A stretch of DNA of 64,000 nucleotides from Hymenochaete sp. R1 (GCA_019400425.1 JAFREE010000076.1:53459-117458); one strand, 5' to 3'; shown: positions 1 to 12,122, counted from the first letter of the stretch. Made by a program: numbers and translations. The notes: a model not told the origin generated them from the letters alone.

Positions 1-2806
1 AAAATCTCAAAGAAAGAGAGGAATGAGCTGGAGTACAAGAAGGAAGTCCTGCGCCTGGCGGAGGAACGTTTGAAGATCAACGACCACTACGACGGCTACC
101 AATTACCTGAGGACTACATCACGGAACAAGGCAAGCTTGATAGGAAGAGGAAGGAGGCCGTTCTGTATCAAAGATACGAAGAGAACAAGCAGAAAGATGA
201 TCAATTTGTGACGGACGTAGACCAGTGGGAGGCTGCTCAAACGAAGCATAGCACTTTCAAATCCGGGGCCATGGATAAACCGGAGCTCGTGGAAGAGTAC
301 GAATATGTATTCGACGAGAGCCAAACCATTCAGTTTGTGCTTGGAAATACGATTGATAAGGACTCCCAAATGACACCTGCGGAGCGGTTGCTAAAGAAGC
401 AGATTGAGGAGGCGGAAGGCCGAGGTATGCAATTTTTTTATTAAAGCGTCGCATCAACAATATAATATCCATATAGCGAAAAGTATCGAAGACACTAGGA
501 AATCCTTGCCCATATACCAATACCGCCAACCTCTTCTCGACGCTATCAAGGAACACCAGGTTCTCATTGTCGTCGCAGAGACTGGTTCCGGCAAAACTAC
601 TCAACTGCCTCAATATCTCCACGAGGCTGGTTACACTGAAAACGGCATGAAGGTTGGCTGCACTCAACCCCGACGTGTCGCCGCAATGAGTGTCGCAAGT
701 CGTGTAGCAGAGGAAATGGGTACTAAAGTTGGTTATGAAGTCGGTTATTCGATCCGCTTCGAGGACTGTACGAGCGATAAAACTGTACTGAAGTACATGA
801 CTGATGGAATGTTGTTGAGGGAGTTTTTGACCGAGCCTGATCTTGCTGGGTATTCGGCCTTGATCATTGACGAAGCGCATGAAAGGACGTTGAGCACGGA
901 CATTTTGTTCGCCCTTGTGAAGGTAAGTCAATCGAAGATGCTTTCTTGTTCCATATTTACTATCATTACCCAGGATATCGCACGATTTCGACCCGAACTC
1001 CGATTACTAATATCGAGCGCTACTCTGGCCGCTGACAAGTTCAGTGAATACTTTGACGATGCTCCTGTATTCTACGGTGAGTATTTCTATCTTGTTACAT
1101 TTCCTCCGTCGTTACTTACCGTCTATTAGTCCCCGGTCGACGTTACCCCGTCGACATTCACTATACTCCTCAACCAGAAGCTAATTATTTACATGCCGCT
1201 ATTACTACTGTTTTCCAGATCCACACGACGCAGCCCAAAGGAGATGTTCTCGTTTTCCTAACGGTGAATTTTTATGTACTGGTACGATGTGGGAATCATG
1301 AACTGACACGATAGGTTTAGGGCCAAGACGAAATAGAGGCTGCACATGAAAACATCACGGAAACAGCTCGTGCGTTGGGTAATAAGGTGGCGGAGCTCGT
1401 GGTGTGCCCCATCTACGCCAATCTTCCCAGTGAAATGCAAGCCAAAATCTTCGAACCGACACCGGACGGGGCAAGAAAAGTCGTATTGGCCACAAACATT
1501 GCTGAAACATCTATCACTATCGATGGCGTTGTCTTTGTCATTGATCCTGGCTTTGTGAAGCAAAACTCGTACAACCCGAGAACTGGCATGGCATCTCTTG
1601 TGGTCGTTCCTGTAAGCATTGTTTCTGTCTTAATGAGATTGAGAATGCATTAATTCCCATTGCTGAACTTGCTGAACAGTGCTCGCGAGCATCGGCCAAC
1701 CAACGAGCTGGCCGTGCAGGCCGCGTTGGACCTGGAAAAGCTTTCCGACTTTATACAAAGTGGGCGTTCAACAATGAGCTTGAAGAAAACACTGTCCCTG
1801 AAATCCAACGGACGAACCTCGGCATGGTTGTTCTCCTTCTTAAATCGCTTGGTATCAACGATCTTATCGGCTTCGAATTCATGGACCCTCCTCCAGGCGA
1901 GACACTCATGCGGGCCCTCGAACTGCTATACGCCCTCGGAGCTTTGAATGACAGGGGCGAGCTGACTAAGCTCGGGAGGCGAATGGCAGAATTCCCCGTT
2001 GACCCGATGTTGTCGAAGGCGATCATTGCGAGTGAGAACTACTCGTGCACCGACGAAATCCTCACTATTATATCCATGCTTTCTGAGTCTGGGTCTATTT
2101 TCTACCGACCCAAAGACAAGAAACTGCATGCAGACCAAGCCAGGCAGAACTTCGTCCGAGCAGGCGGTGATCACTTTACGTTGCTGAACGTTTGGGAGCA
2201 GTGGGCGGATACGAACTACTCGCAGCAATTCTGTTACGAACAATTCTTGCAATTTAAGAGTTTAAGCCGGGCGCGGGATATCCGAGATCAGCTTGCAGGT
2301 CTCTGTGAGAGGGTAGAAGTCGTCATCCAAGCGAATCCCAATTCCAATGATATTATTCCAATTCAGAAGGCAATCACGTCCGGGTATTTCTATAACACTG
2401 TAAGTTCCGTTCTCGCCGCCGTGTTTGACCCATAAGTATGACCTTCCTCAATTTTTTTAAGGCTCGATTAGAAAAAAGTGGCGACTCTTACCGGACGCTC
2501 AAAACCAATCAAACTGTGTACATTCATCCGTCATCAAGCTTATTCCAACAGCAGCCACCTGTGAAGTTCATTTTGTATTATGAGCTCGTCATGACGACAA
2601 AATCGTATATGCGACAGGGCATGGAGATCAAACCATCATGGCTCCTCGAAGGTACTCAGACATTATTTATCATCTATAACTCGGTGCTGACATGCTCGTG
2701 TCGTTTAGTTGCACCGCATTTCTTCAAGCCTGCAGATTTAGAGCAGCTTGCTGCTGGAGATAAAAAGATGCCGAAGACTATTGGGTCCTCCATCACAGCA
2801 TCATAG
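1..2806 (+). CDS. PRP2: DEAH-box pre-mRNA splicing helicase Prp2/DHX16, 5' partial
   Basis: This is the C-terminal 801 residues of the spliceosomal ATP-dependent RNA helicase Prp2 (Cdc28 in fission yeast, DHX16 in animals), which remodels the activated spliceosome before the first splicing step. The frame is open from base 1, so the true start lies upstream. Predicted exons are 1-424, 477-922, 974-1076, 1130-1263, 1321-1611, 1680-2399, 2462-2651 and 2709-2806. They encode the family's acidic linker (DYDGY-like, here [11 protein letters not shown]), Walker [15 protein letters not shown], the motif VI stretch [12 protein letters not shown], then the winged-helix, ratchet and OB-fold parts ending near VAPHFFKP. 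Splicing restores motif VI across the 1612-1679 intron, which supports the model. DHX8/Prp22 and Prp16 are the nearest alternatives; the linker and C-terminus fit Prp2 better. Confidence 0.93.
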
Positions 2807-3251
2807 CCCATTCCGCGTGGATTCTTCGTTGATGGTATGCATATATCGTAAGGACACTAAAATAGTTCTTATTTATTTACTGCAAAGCTGTTCCGGACTT
2901 CTCTGCTCTGTGATGTTTTGTATTGCCAATGCTACACACTCTTCAATTTCTGTCTTTCCGCAAGCGAACGCAAGGAATAATAGTACCGGTCATGGCTTCC
3001 TAACGTTGGATAATATTATAATATATAATTTTTGCTGGTACTAGTACTAGTACTAGTGCCAGTACTAGTTCAATTTATCGAGATTCCTGGCACGAAAAGT
3101 CACGCGGAACAACGGACACGTCGACACGACGCGCTGGCAAGCTGAAATGAAACGCGTCTCGTCATCTTCGTCTCAATTGCCTGCATGCTCTTATAAAGCC
3201 ATCTCTCGCCGTGCTACTTCATTCGGTAGCAGCCTCTTCATCTTACCCAGC
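2807..3251. other. Intergenic region between PRP2 and HUT1
   Basis: This stretch holds the 3' end of PRP2 and the promoter and 5' leader of HUT1. It is AT-rich around 3010-3030 and carries a short SpeI-like hexamer repeat described separately. A pyrimidine-rich stretch (3205-3250) precedes the HUT1 start. I see no coding potential. Confidence 0.6.
3036..3069. repeat. Short ACTAGT hexamer repeat
   Basis: Three to four copies of the palindromic hexamer ACTAGT in tandem, followed by one degenerate copy (GTGCCAG) and another perfect unit. It is a small microsatellite between two genes; no function is implied. Confidence 0.8.
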
Positions 3252-4762
3252 ATGGCTCTCTTAAGGTTTACTGTGGTTGCTTTACTGAGTATCAATGGTG
3301 TCTGACCTGAGCACTTCCACCAGACTCGCGACATGCGTGGTCGGTGTATATTCCATGTTTCTGGCATGTCTCCAGTTTCTCAGACACGTAAAGTGAACTA
3401 ATGCTTCGTTGTTAGCTTTGGGCAATCTCGCAAGAAAGATGTGAGCTCTGAGCCAAAACTGTACCACTGATCATCTAACCAGACATACTTTGTAGTATCC
3501 GTTCCTTTTGTCAATGTGGATGGTACCGGGTCCGAGAAATTCAAGTCGGCTCTAGCCATGAGCACCTGCCAAAGCATCCTTAGTGTTGTCTCCTCTTTCG
3601 TATACATCTTCCTTCGTCGGAAACAAGGCGAATCAATACCCGTCGCCCTCGGCCTCTCCCCCACCCACAAGAAGTCGAAGTCCGTTGCACCATACCGAGG
3701 TCCCTCGAATGGTCATAACAGTGACAAGCCGAATGGCAGCTCAAACGGCCATATGCAAGCTCATACACAGCAAGTCTCCCACCCAACCCCCCTCGAAGCC
3801 TCCATCATCCGCCGCACACTCCTCACCCGCTACTTCCAATGTGCTCTCTTCATCACTGCCGCCGCCCCTTTCGGCTTCGCTGCCCTCGCACACATCTCCT
3901 ACCCCACCATGGTCCTCGGTAAATCTTGCAAGCTCGTCCCCGTCATGCTCATGAATGTCCTCCTCTACCGCCGCAAGTTCGCACCACACAAGTATCTTGT
4001 CGTCGCGCTCGTGACGGCGGGTATCAGCATGTTCATGGGGTTTGGCGAGGAATCAGGGAAGGGCAAATCGCATGGGAGCGGGGTAGGAGAGGGGGGGTCG
4101 AGTATGATTGGTATTTTGTACCTTCTTATCAACCTTGCTATCGATGGGGCGACCAACTCCACGCAAGATGAGATCTTTGATCGTTACACCGTGACGGGTC
4201 AACAGATGATGTTCTGGATCAACCTAATGTCAACAGGCGTCACGGCCGTGCTTTCACTCCTTCCTCTTCCTTACATTCCGGTCTTGCACCCGTCTGGTGG
4301 ATGGACGTCTGAGGTGTCGACCGTACTGGCGTTTGTGAAGGAACACCCTGGCGTTATGTCCCCGCTTCTGCAATTCGCGTTCACCGGTGCTTTGGGTCAG
4401 CTATTCATTTTCGAAACGCTGCAGCATTTCGGCAGTCTGACGCTCGTGTAAGGTGACGACTGTTTTCATTGAGATCTGCCTTACTGACAAGTGTCCTAGT
4501 ACTATCACCCTTACCCGCAAACTCTTCACGATGGTCCTCTCCGTCATAGTGTACAGCCATAAACTCACGTTGGGCCAATGGTTGGGCGCAGCCGTAGTCT
4601 TCGCTGGAATCTCCGTCGAAGCTTGGATAAAACGTCGAGGTCAGTTTTCTTCCACACCAAGTTTAACGATGAGTATTGACTTGAATTGTAACCCCGAAAA
4701 CAGATGTACATGCAAAGCGCGTCCTACAGGAGAAAGAGAAGGCAGAGCTAAAGACATTATGA
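3252..4762 (+). CDS. HUT1: ER UDP-galactose transporter homolog HUT1 (SLC35B1 type)
   Basis: This is a 409-residue multi-pass protein of the UAA/SLC35B transporter family. Members sit in the ER membrane; yeast HUT1 is linked to UDP-galactose transport and animal SLC35B1 to ER ATP/ADP exchange. Predicted exons are 3252-3265, 3324-3363, 3416-3440, 3496-4447, 4500-4639 and 4704-4762. The short 5' exons are set by matching the family's first helix ([16 protein letters not shown]). The second intron must begin with GC (GCATGT...AG). The alternative GT donor further downstream would leave a 28-nt intron and insert eight residues. Further support comes from the signature [11 protein letters not shown], the helix [19 protein letters not shown] and the [11 protein letters not shown] segment. 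A Gly/Ser-rich loop with [11 protein letters not shown] lies between helices. The C-terminus is charged and lysine-rich, ending KTL. Confidence 0.9.
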
Positions 4763-4962
4763 CAGAGGGGAGTAGAGAAACGTACGAATCTTCGACGTCT
4801 AGACTTCTTTTTTAATACAATAGACAAATATTACGGACGCTTTCACCCTCTATCGCCTCGGAGAAAGTAAAAAGGATAACGACGGAATAAAACGTGGATT
4901 GAGGATAAACTAATAATTTAGTTGAAGTATGATGGCTGCAAACGTAAAGACTTGGGTTTTGA

Positions 4963-6084
4963 TTATATCTCCATCGCATCAGGATCGCGCACGGAAGGTG
5001 ATATTGGTGATACGGGATTAGGGACTGGCACCCCGTTCGTGCCTTTGAGTGGACGAATGGCACGTTTCCTGGCCTCCTCCCTGAGGATTGAAGAGTCAAC
5101 CAAGGGTAAGATCGAAACAAAGAATCACACACCTTGCGTCCTTGTCTTCATCATCCTCTTCCTCACGCTTCCTCCGTGTGACACCACCTGCTGAAGGCTG
5201 CCGCGGGTACGAAACAACCGCATTCGCCGCCTTATATATTGATTCATATTCCTATGAAACACATTAAACAACATTGTCTTTATTATATACTCAACAGCTG
5301 AGCGCACCTTGATCTGCGTTAAGAATCCCCCGTTCGGTGAAATGCAATATCGCCGATTTTGAACGGTGTGTAGCGCATCCTCCCAGTTCATTTGGTAGTA
5401 CTGCATGACATACATTACGACGAATGCCGGTGACAGACTTATCCCTCCGTTGCAATGTACAAGGACGCGCCCACCTTTCTGCAGGGCGTTGTCAATGAAC
5501 AATTTGGCTCTGTGCGCGTGAGTGGGAGAAGTTTTGGTCGGTTAAAGGGTAGGATACAAAGGAATCTGTGGGGAAATGAGATGGGGGTGGCTCACCGAGG
5601 GAAGAGGGAGATGAGGTTCTGTTCTTCGTTATCTTGCACGTCCAGCGTGAGGTAAAGGAATTGATCAGGAAAGCGAGGTTTGACGGAGAATGCTTCCCTT
5701 GCATCCCGAATACAGACGCTACACGAAGAGGAGGAAGAGTCAGCGAGCTGCCTTTGAACCGTAAGCCATGATACCACGGACTCACATATGAGTAACACCT
5801 AGCGTTTTCAGCCTCTCCAAGTTCTTCGATACCTGGAAGGGTCCTAACAACAGGTTCTCTAGAATCTCCTGACAGTCCCTTCTCATTTCGTATCTTCAAG
5901 TTCCAAGGATATGGTAATCGATTTGAACGTGAAAGTAAACCGCAGCTAGCCATAAGAATGTGTTCTTTCTCATAGCGAAATGCATGAAGGAAACCCCAGA
6001 CACGTACCGCCACTCGACCTCTGAGGGCCCTTGAATGATTTCGCGTAGTTGGTCTTCAGTCGGCGGTGGCATGGTAAGCGACAT
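4963..6084 (-). CDS. STYX-like dual-specificity pseudophosphatase
   Basis: This is a 248-residue protein with a dual-specificity phosphatase fold, related to STYX. Exons, high to low: 6084-6008, 5893-5786, 5718-5596, 5509-5308, 5251-5133, 5080-4963. The phosphatase domain covers about residues 28-170. It includes QEILENLLLGPFQVSKNLE, the segment VTHIVCIRDAREAFSVKPRF and the active-site loop HCNGGISLSPAFVV. The nucleophile cysteine (C122) is present, but the arginine required six positions later (CX5R) is leucine (L128), so catalysis is not expected. STYX proteins of this type act as binding modulators; animal STYX loses the cysteine instead. The C-terminal 75 residues are charged and then proline-rich, with no domain I recognise. 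The start is the first ATG of MSLTMPPPTED; exon 1 joins in phase to RYEMRRD. Confidence 0.82.
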
Positions 6085-6769
6085 GGCGGTAGGAGGCAAA
6101 GGAGAGGGGCAACCAGGGATCACCTCTCTAGATTGCAAAGGTGAAATGAGATGAGGATGGGGCGTGCGGGAAACAAAGCATGGCCATGACTAAGCAAAGT
6201 ACAGTAACTCTTGTCGACTCGTAGCTTGAATCGATTTGTTTTCGAGCCATTGAGATTAACAAGAATCTGGTGTTCGAGTCGACCTTGTTCATGACCGTTT
6301 TAGCATTTTTACCATTAGGCGCCCGTGGGTAGAACAACAAACAAGATTGTACTTTTACACAATTTCGGACAAGCTCAAGTACTACACGTGAACAAAATAA
6401 TCTTAAAGCAAAGAAAGTCTTGTCGCACAACTATGTCGAAAATACTATGTCCCGGCTATAAAGCTCAAAGGCAACCAAAAAAAAGGTGAGGAACGGGTCG
6501 GATTAAGCGTGAAATAGAAGGTCTCGCCATGAAAATCCCCTGAACTTCTCCTCTCGCGAACATGCGGCATACCCCCTACGAGATCAACCAAAGCGCAAGC
6601 TAATCGCTCGAATCCGTCCGACGGATACACGAGTTGATCTTTCGTTTGGAAGGAAATCCGATAGAGGGCAGAACTCGGAGAGAAAGCATGGGATTGTGAC
6701 ATTTGTGTCTCCGTATCGACCTCGTCCTCGCCGTTCGCGACGAGCCTCTATTCCATTCGACACACGAAC
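6085..6769. other. Intergenic region between RSA3 and the STYX-like gene
   Basis: Both neighbours are on the minus strand, so this holds the RSA3 3' flank and the STYX-like promoter. An 85-codon minus-strand open frame (6445-6702) lies here but has no family signature and no splice partners, so I do not annotate it. Confidence 0.5.
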
Positions 6770-7583
6770 CTATTCTCCAAGTATAATCTCCATCTCACTC
6801 GTCTTACTATCATCCTGTCCACCCGTTGACGCATATACATCCGCCCCAGCAGCCAACGAGTCAATCAACAATGCAAGACGGGATTGCGTCAGGTTTGGCT
6901 CCTGTCCCCCATCTGGTTAGCAAGCGCATACGACACAAGCAGATGAAAGAACAAAAGAACAAGAAGAGAGGGGAGGCAAAATGAAAAGACATAAAAATTC
7001 CACACACCTTCCGAATCTCATCTAAATCCTCTTGAAATGCATCCGCGATATTCCCCATCCAAAATTGCCTAAACCGAGCCTTCAGTTCGTTCTCTCCTTC
7101 CTCGTCTTTGTCTAGCAAGTTCGGTGCGGGTACGTTGCGAAGAGGAGCGGGGGATGGAGGTCGAGGTTTGTGTTCGGTGGTTGTTGATGGGTTTCGTCTA
7201 TTCGTGTCTGGATCTAGGTTGGTGGCTTGACTTGGTTTTTCAGGAGCTTTTGATACAGAAAGGATATCTTCATCATCGGAATTTGATGAAGACGATGGCG
7301 AAGACGATGAACCCTCGTTTTCCGACTCTGAGCTCGAGTCCTTATCCGATGAAGATGCATCTTTCTCTTTCACATCCCTTCCACCGGCCCCAATAGATAT
7401 CGAAACAGTCTTCGTAGTCTTCGTCCTGCTTCCAGAGTCATCCGCCGATCCACCTTCAGACTCATCTGACGATGAAGACGAGGAAGATGAGGAAGAAATA
7501 TCCCTCCGCTTCCTTTTCCTGTTTCGCCTACGGTGATTTATCCGTTTTGCTGTCGTTGGGGTTGTAGTTGAAGAGGGAGACAT
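6770..7583 (-). CDS. RSA3: Ribosome assembly protein 3
   Basis: This is a 235-residue protein from two exons (7583-7008 and 6901-6770). The N-terminal two thirds is low complexity: a basic patch (NHRRRNRKRKRR), a long serine run and acidic Ser/Glu/Asp tracts, as expected of a nucleolar protein. The conserved Rsa3 domain is at the C-terminus (about 175-235). It reads ARFRQFWMGNIADAFQEDL, then EPNLTQSRLALLIDSLAAG across the splice junction, followed by GADVY. Yeast Rsa3 helps early assembly of the 60S ribosomal subunit in the nucleolus. The intron (7007-6902) has a GTGTGT donor and its acceptor GGACAG is fixed by the family sequence; a nearer AG would bring an early stop. Confidence 0.85.
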
Positions 7584-8086
7584 TGTTAAGCCAGGCGTAT
7601 TAAAAACTTAAGACGAAGCACGAAGGAAGACTTTAAAAGAGTGTAATTTAGCTTTCGTCGGCCTATGCGCCAAAATTCAGCGTCGATCGTTAATCCTTCG
7701 GGACCGGCGGCTCAATCGGAGCGTTTTTTCCCCGGCGGCGTTGTCCAGTGTTTACATAAGCATGGGATTGCGAGTCATGTTACACTTGCATCTGGCATTC
7801 GCAACACAAAGTAGGACATTCATCGTAAACGGCAAAGACACAGAGAATTGTGGAGGTACCATGAACTTTTGGAAGTGCCTCTTCGGTGTGGTGAACTTAC
7901 TATTCTACTAGTTAAGTGTTTCGTGACCTCAGACAGACAGATCTTGTAGACGATACATCAATTCCGACCGATCATTTATTATCCATTATTTAATCTATTA
8001 AGGTAAGAGTAGAAATGAATGCACGTACGTGAGATTTGAAGTTATCCGGAGATTCCCAAAACGCCAACTGCCATAGCAAATGAATT
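7584..8086. other. Intergenic region between the F-box gene and RSA3
   Basis: It contains the RSA3 promoter side and the F-box gene's 3' flank. I see no open frame with coding character. The stretch 7960-8010 is AT-rich. Confidence 0.5.
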
Positions 8087-9804
8087 CTAAGAAAACACTA
8101 CGTGCCGGTCTTTCCCCCATTTATTCCATAGTGCTTCAGTCCAAAGGTTCGGATCCATCAAGTGCCTTGGCTCGATATGAATGCTTTCGAGCCTGGATGA
8201 ATCATCCCGAAGCACCTTTACTAAGAATTTTCTGAACTCCTTCACATCCAAATCAAAACATCCAAGCAGCCGAAGCGACTTAAGCCTCGTGAATCCTAGA
8301 AAGTCCATCCTATCCCTTTCAGGTCGCATGAACTTATACGTGTTGAATTGATCGAAATGCCTGATTGCAGCGGTGAGGTGATCCAACGATGGGAGACGAT
8401 TGACTATCGGGACTACCTGGTGTTTCATAAATCTCCTGGCACCATCGTAGACGGTCGTGTCCCACTGGCAAGACGTTTGGATGGCCAACTCCCGCAATTT
8501 GTCATAAGCCCGCTGTTTGAAAAATTCATCGATTCGAATTGTCGTCTGGGGAACGTGATCAAGACGCAATTCCATATCCATGCTTTTGAGGTTTGGCATG
8601 GCTAAAGAGCGTAGTACGTTCGAAGCAGATATAGTAATCTTGTCGATCGCACCATTGCGCTCGCGTAGCTCGGTCTTGTTCGTAATGGCCTGTATAAATG
8701 GATCTAGTAGTCCGGCAGATACGAACATATTGCATGTGACGACAGTCGGAAGCTCCAGCGGCTCGATGGAGCTGCTATGCTGCTCGTCTAGTTTGTCGAT
8801 CACCCATCCAAAGGTAAGGTTCCGCAAGGATGATATCTCTCGAAGAGCCGTGAAGAGTTTCGGGGTGTCCTTGACGGCGAAATGACGATTGAGCGTCAAA
8901 GAGATCAGGCCGGACATGTAATGCGGGGGAGGAATTGCAGCAATACATGGAATGGCCAGATCTCGGAGATTAGGGAATGTCCAAAAATCGAAGAGCGTCT
9001 GTATGATGAATGCGTCCGCGTCGCAATATTGCAAATGATGCACGAAGGGGAAGTCTGTGCTCAGTTTCTCAGAGCCATGAAATGCGTAGGGCGTAGTTAG
9101 GCAGACGATAAGATCCTGGCAGCGATCCATATGATGAAGAGCCAATCCTGCCATATGATTACAGAGGAGGAATTGCATCGGAACGTTACGTGACATATCA
9201 AGGCGCCGACCAAGTACTTTCGAATTTTCTTGCCTTCTGAATCCAAAGTCGGCCCAGAGGAAGGGCGACCTATAGATCAAGTCTCGGAACCGTCGATTCA
9301 CGAACACGAGGCGTCGTACGTTCTCGTAGCTCTCGATATACGAAGCCGCAAACTTCTCCTCTCCCCTCCAATGGGGAATGCAAAAGCCAAGTATCATGCC
9401 TAGCAGCTCGTCGGGGAGATGATTGAGGCCATGGTGGCGAGATGCTTTGATCACAGCGTTTTTCATTGGCGTAAGCTTGACTTTTAGCGCCCTTTGAAGT
9501 GACGATAACGCTCTCTCAGCCTGTTTCAGCGCAGTGTACGTGGTGAGCCTCGTTTCATACAGCGTACGATCCTTAACGAGACTGTGTTGATTAGTGATTA
9601 TTACTAGTAGTAAGCACACATTGATTCTGCCCTTGAATATGAAAGAGGAACTCACGAAGGCAGTTTCTCTAGTTCCTCTGGCCAGACATCACTAATTACC
9701 CTCGACTTGGTAGAGAAGAGCCTCTCGCACATATCCTTGATCAACAAGAGGCTTGAGTCATTAATATCGAGAGGCGTCAAGGGAGTGATGCGACAAATGT
9801 TCAT
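8087..9804 (-). CDS. F-box protein with degenerate leucine-rich repeats
   Basis: This 547-residue protein is of the large agaricomycete F-box family, presumed substrate adaptors of SCF ubiquitin ligases. Two exons are predicted: 9804-9656 and 9581-8087. The N-terminus has a helical region (ALKQAERALSSLQRALKVK). The F-box follows at about residues 100-150 (NHLPDELLGMILGF, then RRLVFVNRRFRDLIYRSPFLW). The rest is leucine-rich with irregular repeats (LRDLAIPCIAAI, LISLTLNRHF, SLRNLTFGWV), ending in RLESIHIEPRHLMDPNLW. The intron joins EELEKLPS to LVKDRTLYETRL in frame, has a CACTAATC branch-like site and removes an upstream stop. The same C-terminal sequence recurs as two decayed copies nearby. 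The substrate cannot be inferred. Confidence 0.78.
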
Positions 9805-10365
9805 GATGCTGGTTCTGCCAGTGGTTCCACGTCACGATCCTATCGAGCGCCAGCGATTCGTAGACAAAAGCCGAGTCTTTTGTGAGCTTTATTTCCGAGA
9901 TACGAAATTTGGTCTACTCTTGTTGGGAGATGTGCAACAAATGTGCACGCACGTCCAGCATTCGCAGAACTGGCGCAAGTTGACAAGGATGAAGATGAGG
10001 TGAAAAAGGGAGGAGGGTATTCGGGAATCGGTAACCGACGCGACACGCGCGCGCTAAAGGACTTCTTTGTGGCTTCGCTCAAGCAGCAAAGGGGGGGGGG
10101 GAGGGGAGTATAAATAAATTGAATACATGGACCAAAAAAGTAAGATAGGAATAAAGATGAGCTCCTGGGGACTGACAACTGGCATTTAAACCGACGTCAG
10201 TACCAGCATTAAAATTTCTCATTTCACGAACGAGATTTTGCGGGTAATTGCCATGGATGCGCAAGGCAAGGACTACAAAGAGTCGTTGAAAAACAGCACA
10301 CAATTCAAAGAATTTGTGGTCATACCGACTTACAAGTACCAAGCCAATGATCTCGCTGACGATAC
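9805..10365. other. Intergenic region upstream of the F-box gene
   Basis: It probably holds the F-box promoter. A run of about 11 G at 10091-10101 is followed by a GAGGGGAG stretch. Open frames here are short and overlap on both strands without family signatures. Confidence 0.45.
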
Positions 10366-10725
10366 CGTAGACAAGTTTTATGAAAATACAACACGTCGGC
10401 CATTCCCCATTTGTTCCACAACACCCTCGTGCATAGATCCACGACTGCTAGATGCTTTAGTTCGATATATAGAAATATCTTCGAACCTGTGCGCATCACT
10501 AGCATCCCAGCACCATTACTAAAAATCGTCGACGTGAGTCGCGAAGAGCGCAGTGAGCCACTGGCAGTGACCCGGGGAGATCTGTAATCGTTGATACTGT
10601 AAAGATGATACTTCGCGAATGGCTTCAAAAAGAACTCTGGCGTTGTCCACAACCATCGTCTCCACGGTCTCCGAGTCACTCGATAGCGATGCCAGATTAA
10701 TATTAATATTAGAGTAAGACACCTA
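10366..10725 (-). pseudogene. Decayed F-box C-terminal copy
   Basis: Minus-strand reading shows pieces of the same protein family as the gene at 8087-9804, but in different frames. About 10722-10530 reads RVLFEAIREVSSLQ, like PKLFTALREISSLR of the intact gene. About 10470-10375 matches the tail: GTGTTGTGGAACAAATGGGG corresponds to the intact ALWNKWG codons and runs into a TTTTCATAA end. Frame changes separate the blocks, the middle is shortened, and no F-box remains. I read it as a truncated, frameshifted paralog. Confidence 0.6.
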
Positions 10726-11602
10726 TTGCGGGAGCCTGAGAATTGATTATTGAACTCCTCCAACAACGGATTTCCCTCGCTGATTGGGAAAACATCCACG
10801 TTTGAAAAAAAAAGAGGTTGTGCAGAGGTGTTGAAGCGTCAATGCCGAACCTAACCTTATCATCGTTACGTGTCCCACCACAACAATGAGAGGAAACGTA
10901 CGGTTTTCGCTGCTGTTGGTAACTTTTACTTTAAGTTCCGTGGCAGATTTGGGTCTGTGGGCGAAGAGACGAACATTGAAGGTCATAATATCAATCGATA
11001 TAAGAAGAAATCCATCCATTGCATCGTTGTCGATTAGAGAACTTCTGAATCGTATCTGAGGACCTTATATCAGAAAGACACCTGTCGAGAGTCCTTGGGC
11101 TGACGCACCATGTCTGCGAGCATCCTCGTAAATTAGTGAGCGGTATCCTGGTTCACTGACCTACCTACTACTGTATCAACCTAAATGCCTACCTTCACCC
11201 ACAAATGTAACCCCGAGGCAGAGGCATAAAGTCATCACGAGAAAAAAAAATACCGCCATGTGTGAGTCAAATGCGCACGCCTGTATCGAGGATGCTAAAC
11301 CACTGGCACTCAGGCTGGATGTCAGTCAAAGTGCATGACGATGAAGACCGACCAGTACTATTTTCCCAGGATCAAAGCCGAACGAGAGAACCATTGATTG
11401 ATTGGACGATTCGCAAGCCATGCGAGCCGTCTATTCGTCACTGGCAACTCCGAGTCATACGCCTACCGTATCTGTGTCAAGCACCAGCTGGTTCAGTATC
11501 ATAATACGATATCAGCAATCCTTAGAAAGGTAAGATTGAGAAACACATATCCTGACCTTAAGTTTGAGGTAACCGTAGTCATAGTCGTGCCCGACAATCG
11601 AG

Positions 11603-11623
11603 AGGGGGGGGGGGGGAGGGGGG
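11603..11623. repeat. Poly-G tract
   Basis: An almost pure run of about 20 G with one interrupting A, in non-coding DNA. Similar runs lie at 10091 and 50501. Confidence 0.8.
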
Positions 11624-12051
11624 AGCGTATGACTTAACTTCAAGTTTTGACGGTAACGCCGTCAAACTGATAGATTTGAGCCTTGTGCAGTAGGAACTTA
11701 CCTTGAACCACCTCGTTTATCCAAGCGTCCGAGATACGCTCATGCGGTACCAACCAAGCACGAGCCATCCCATCCCATCCCGTCGTGACAGCGACAGCGG
11801 CTACGCGTGCAGCGTGTCCCTCCATACACGCGCGCAACACGTTCTCCTCCATCCTCCGTCAACGAGCCTCGTCCGCGCTAAAGCTTTCCGTCGGCCAAGC
11901 AGCAGGGGGCGGGGGGCGAGGAGCGTGGAAATGAAGAAGAAATAAAGTACTAGGGATCAAATCCCAAACCTTGAGCTTAAAAAAATTAAATAACTAAATG
12001 ATCGACCCGTATCCTCGTGTTATCCTCGAGTCGGGGTCCGGGAGAAGAGTC

Positions 12052-12122
12052 TGGAACTGGAACTGGAACCGGAATTGGAACCGGGGCCGGGATTGGGATT
12101 GGGATTGGGATTGGGATTGGGG
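12052..12122. repeat. GGAACY / GGGATT hexamer repeat
   Basis: Several GGAACT/GGAACC/GGAATT units are followed by about five perfect GGGATT hexamers. The array is short and internal. It resembles a telomere variant only by base composition. Confidence 0.8.

Noticed and set aside
6445..6702. 85-codon minus-strand frame between RSA3 and the STYX-like gene
   Set aside because: No family motif, no splice partners, and it lies where the flanks of two genes are expected.
9707..10003. 98-codon plus-strand frame
   Set aside because: It is the antisense of the first F-box exon and its promoter.
12052..12122. Telomere or subtelomere signal
   Set aside because: The GGGATT array is only about 35 bp, is not the TTAGGG unit and is flanked by unique DNA and genes on both sides.
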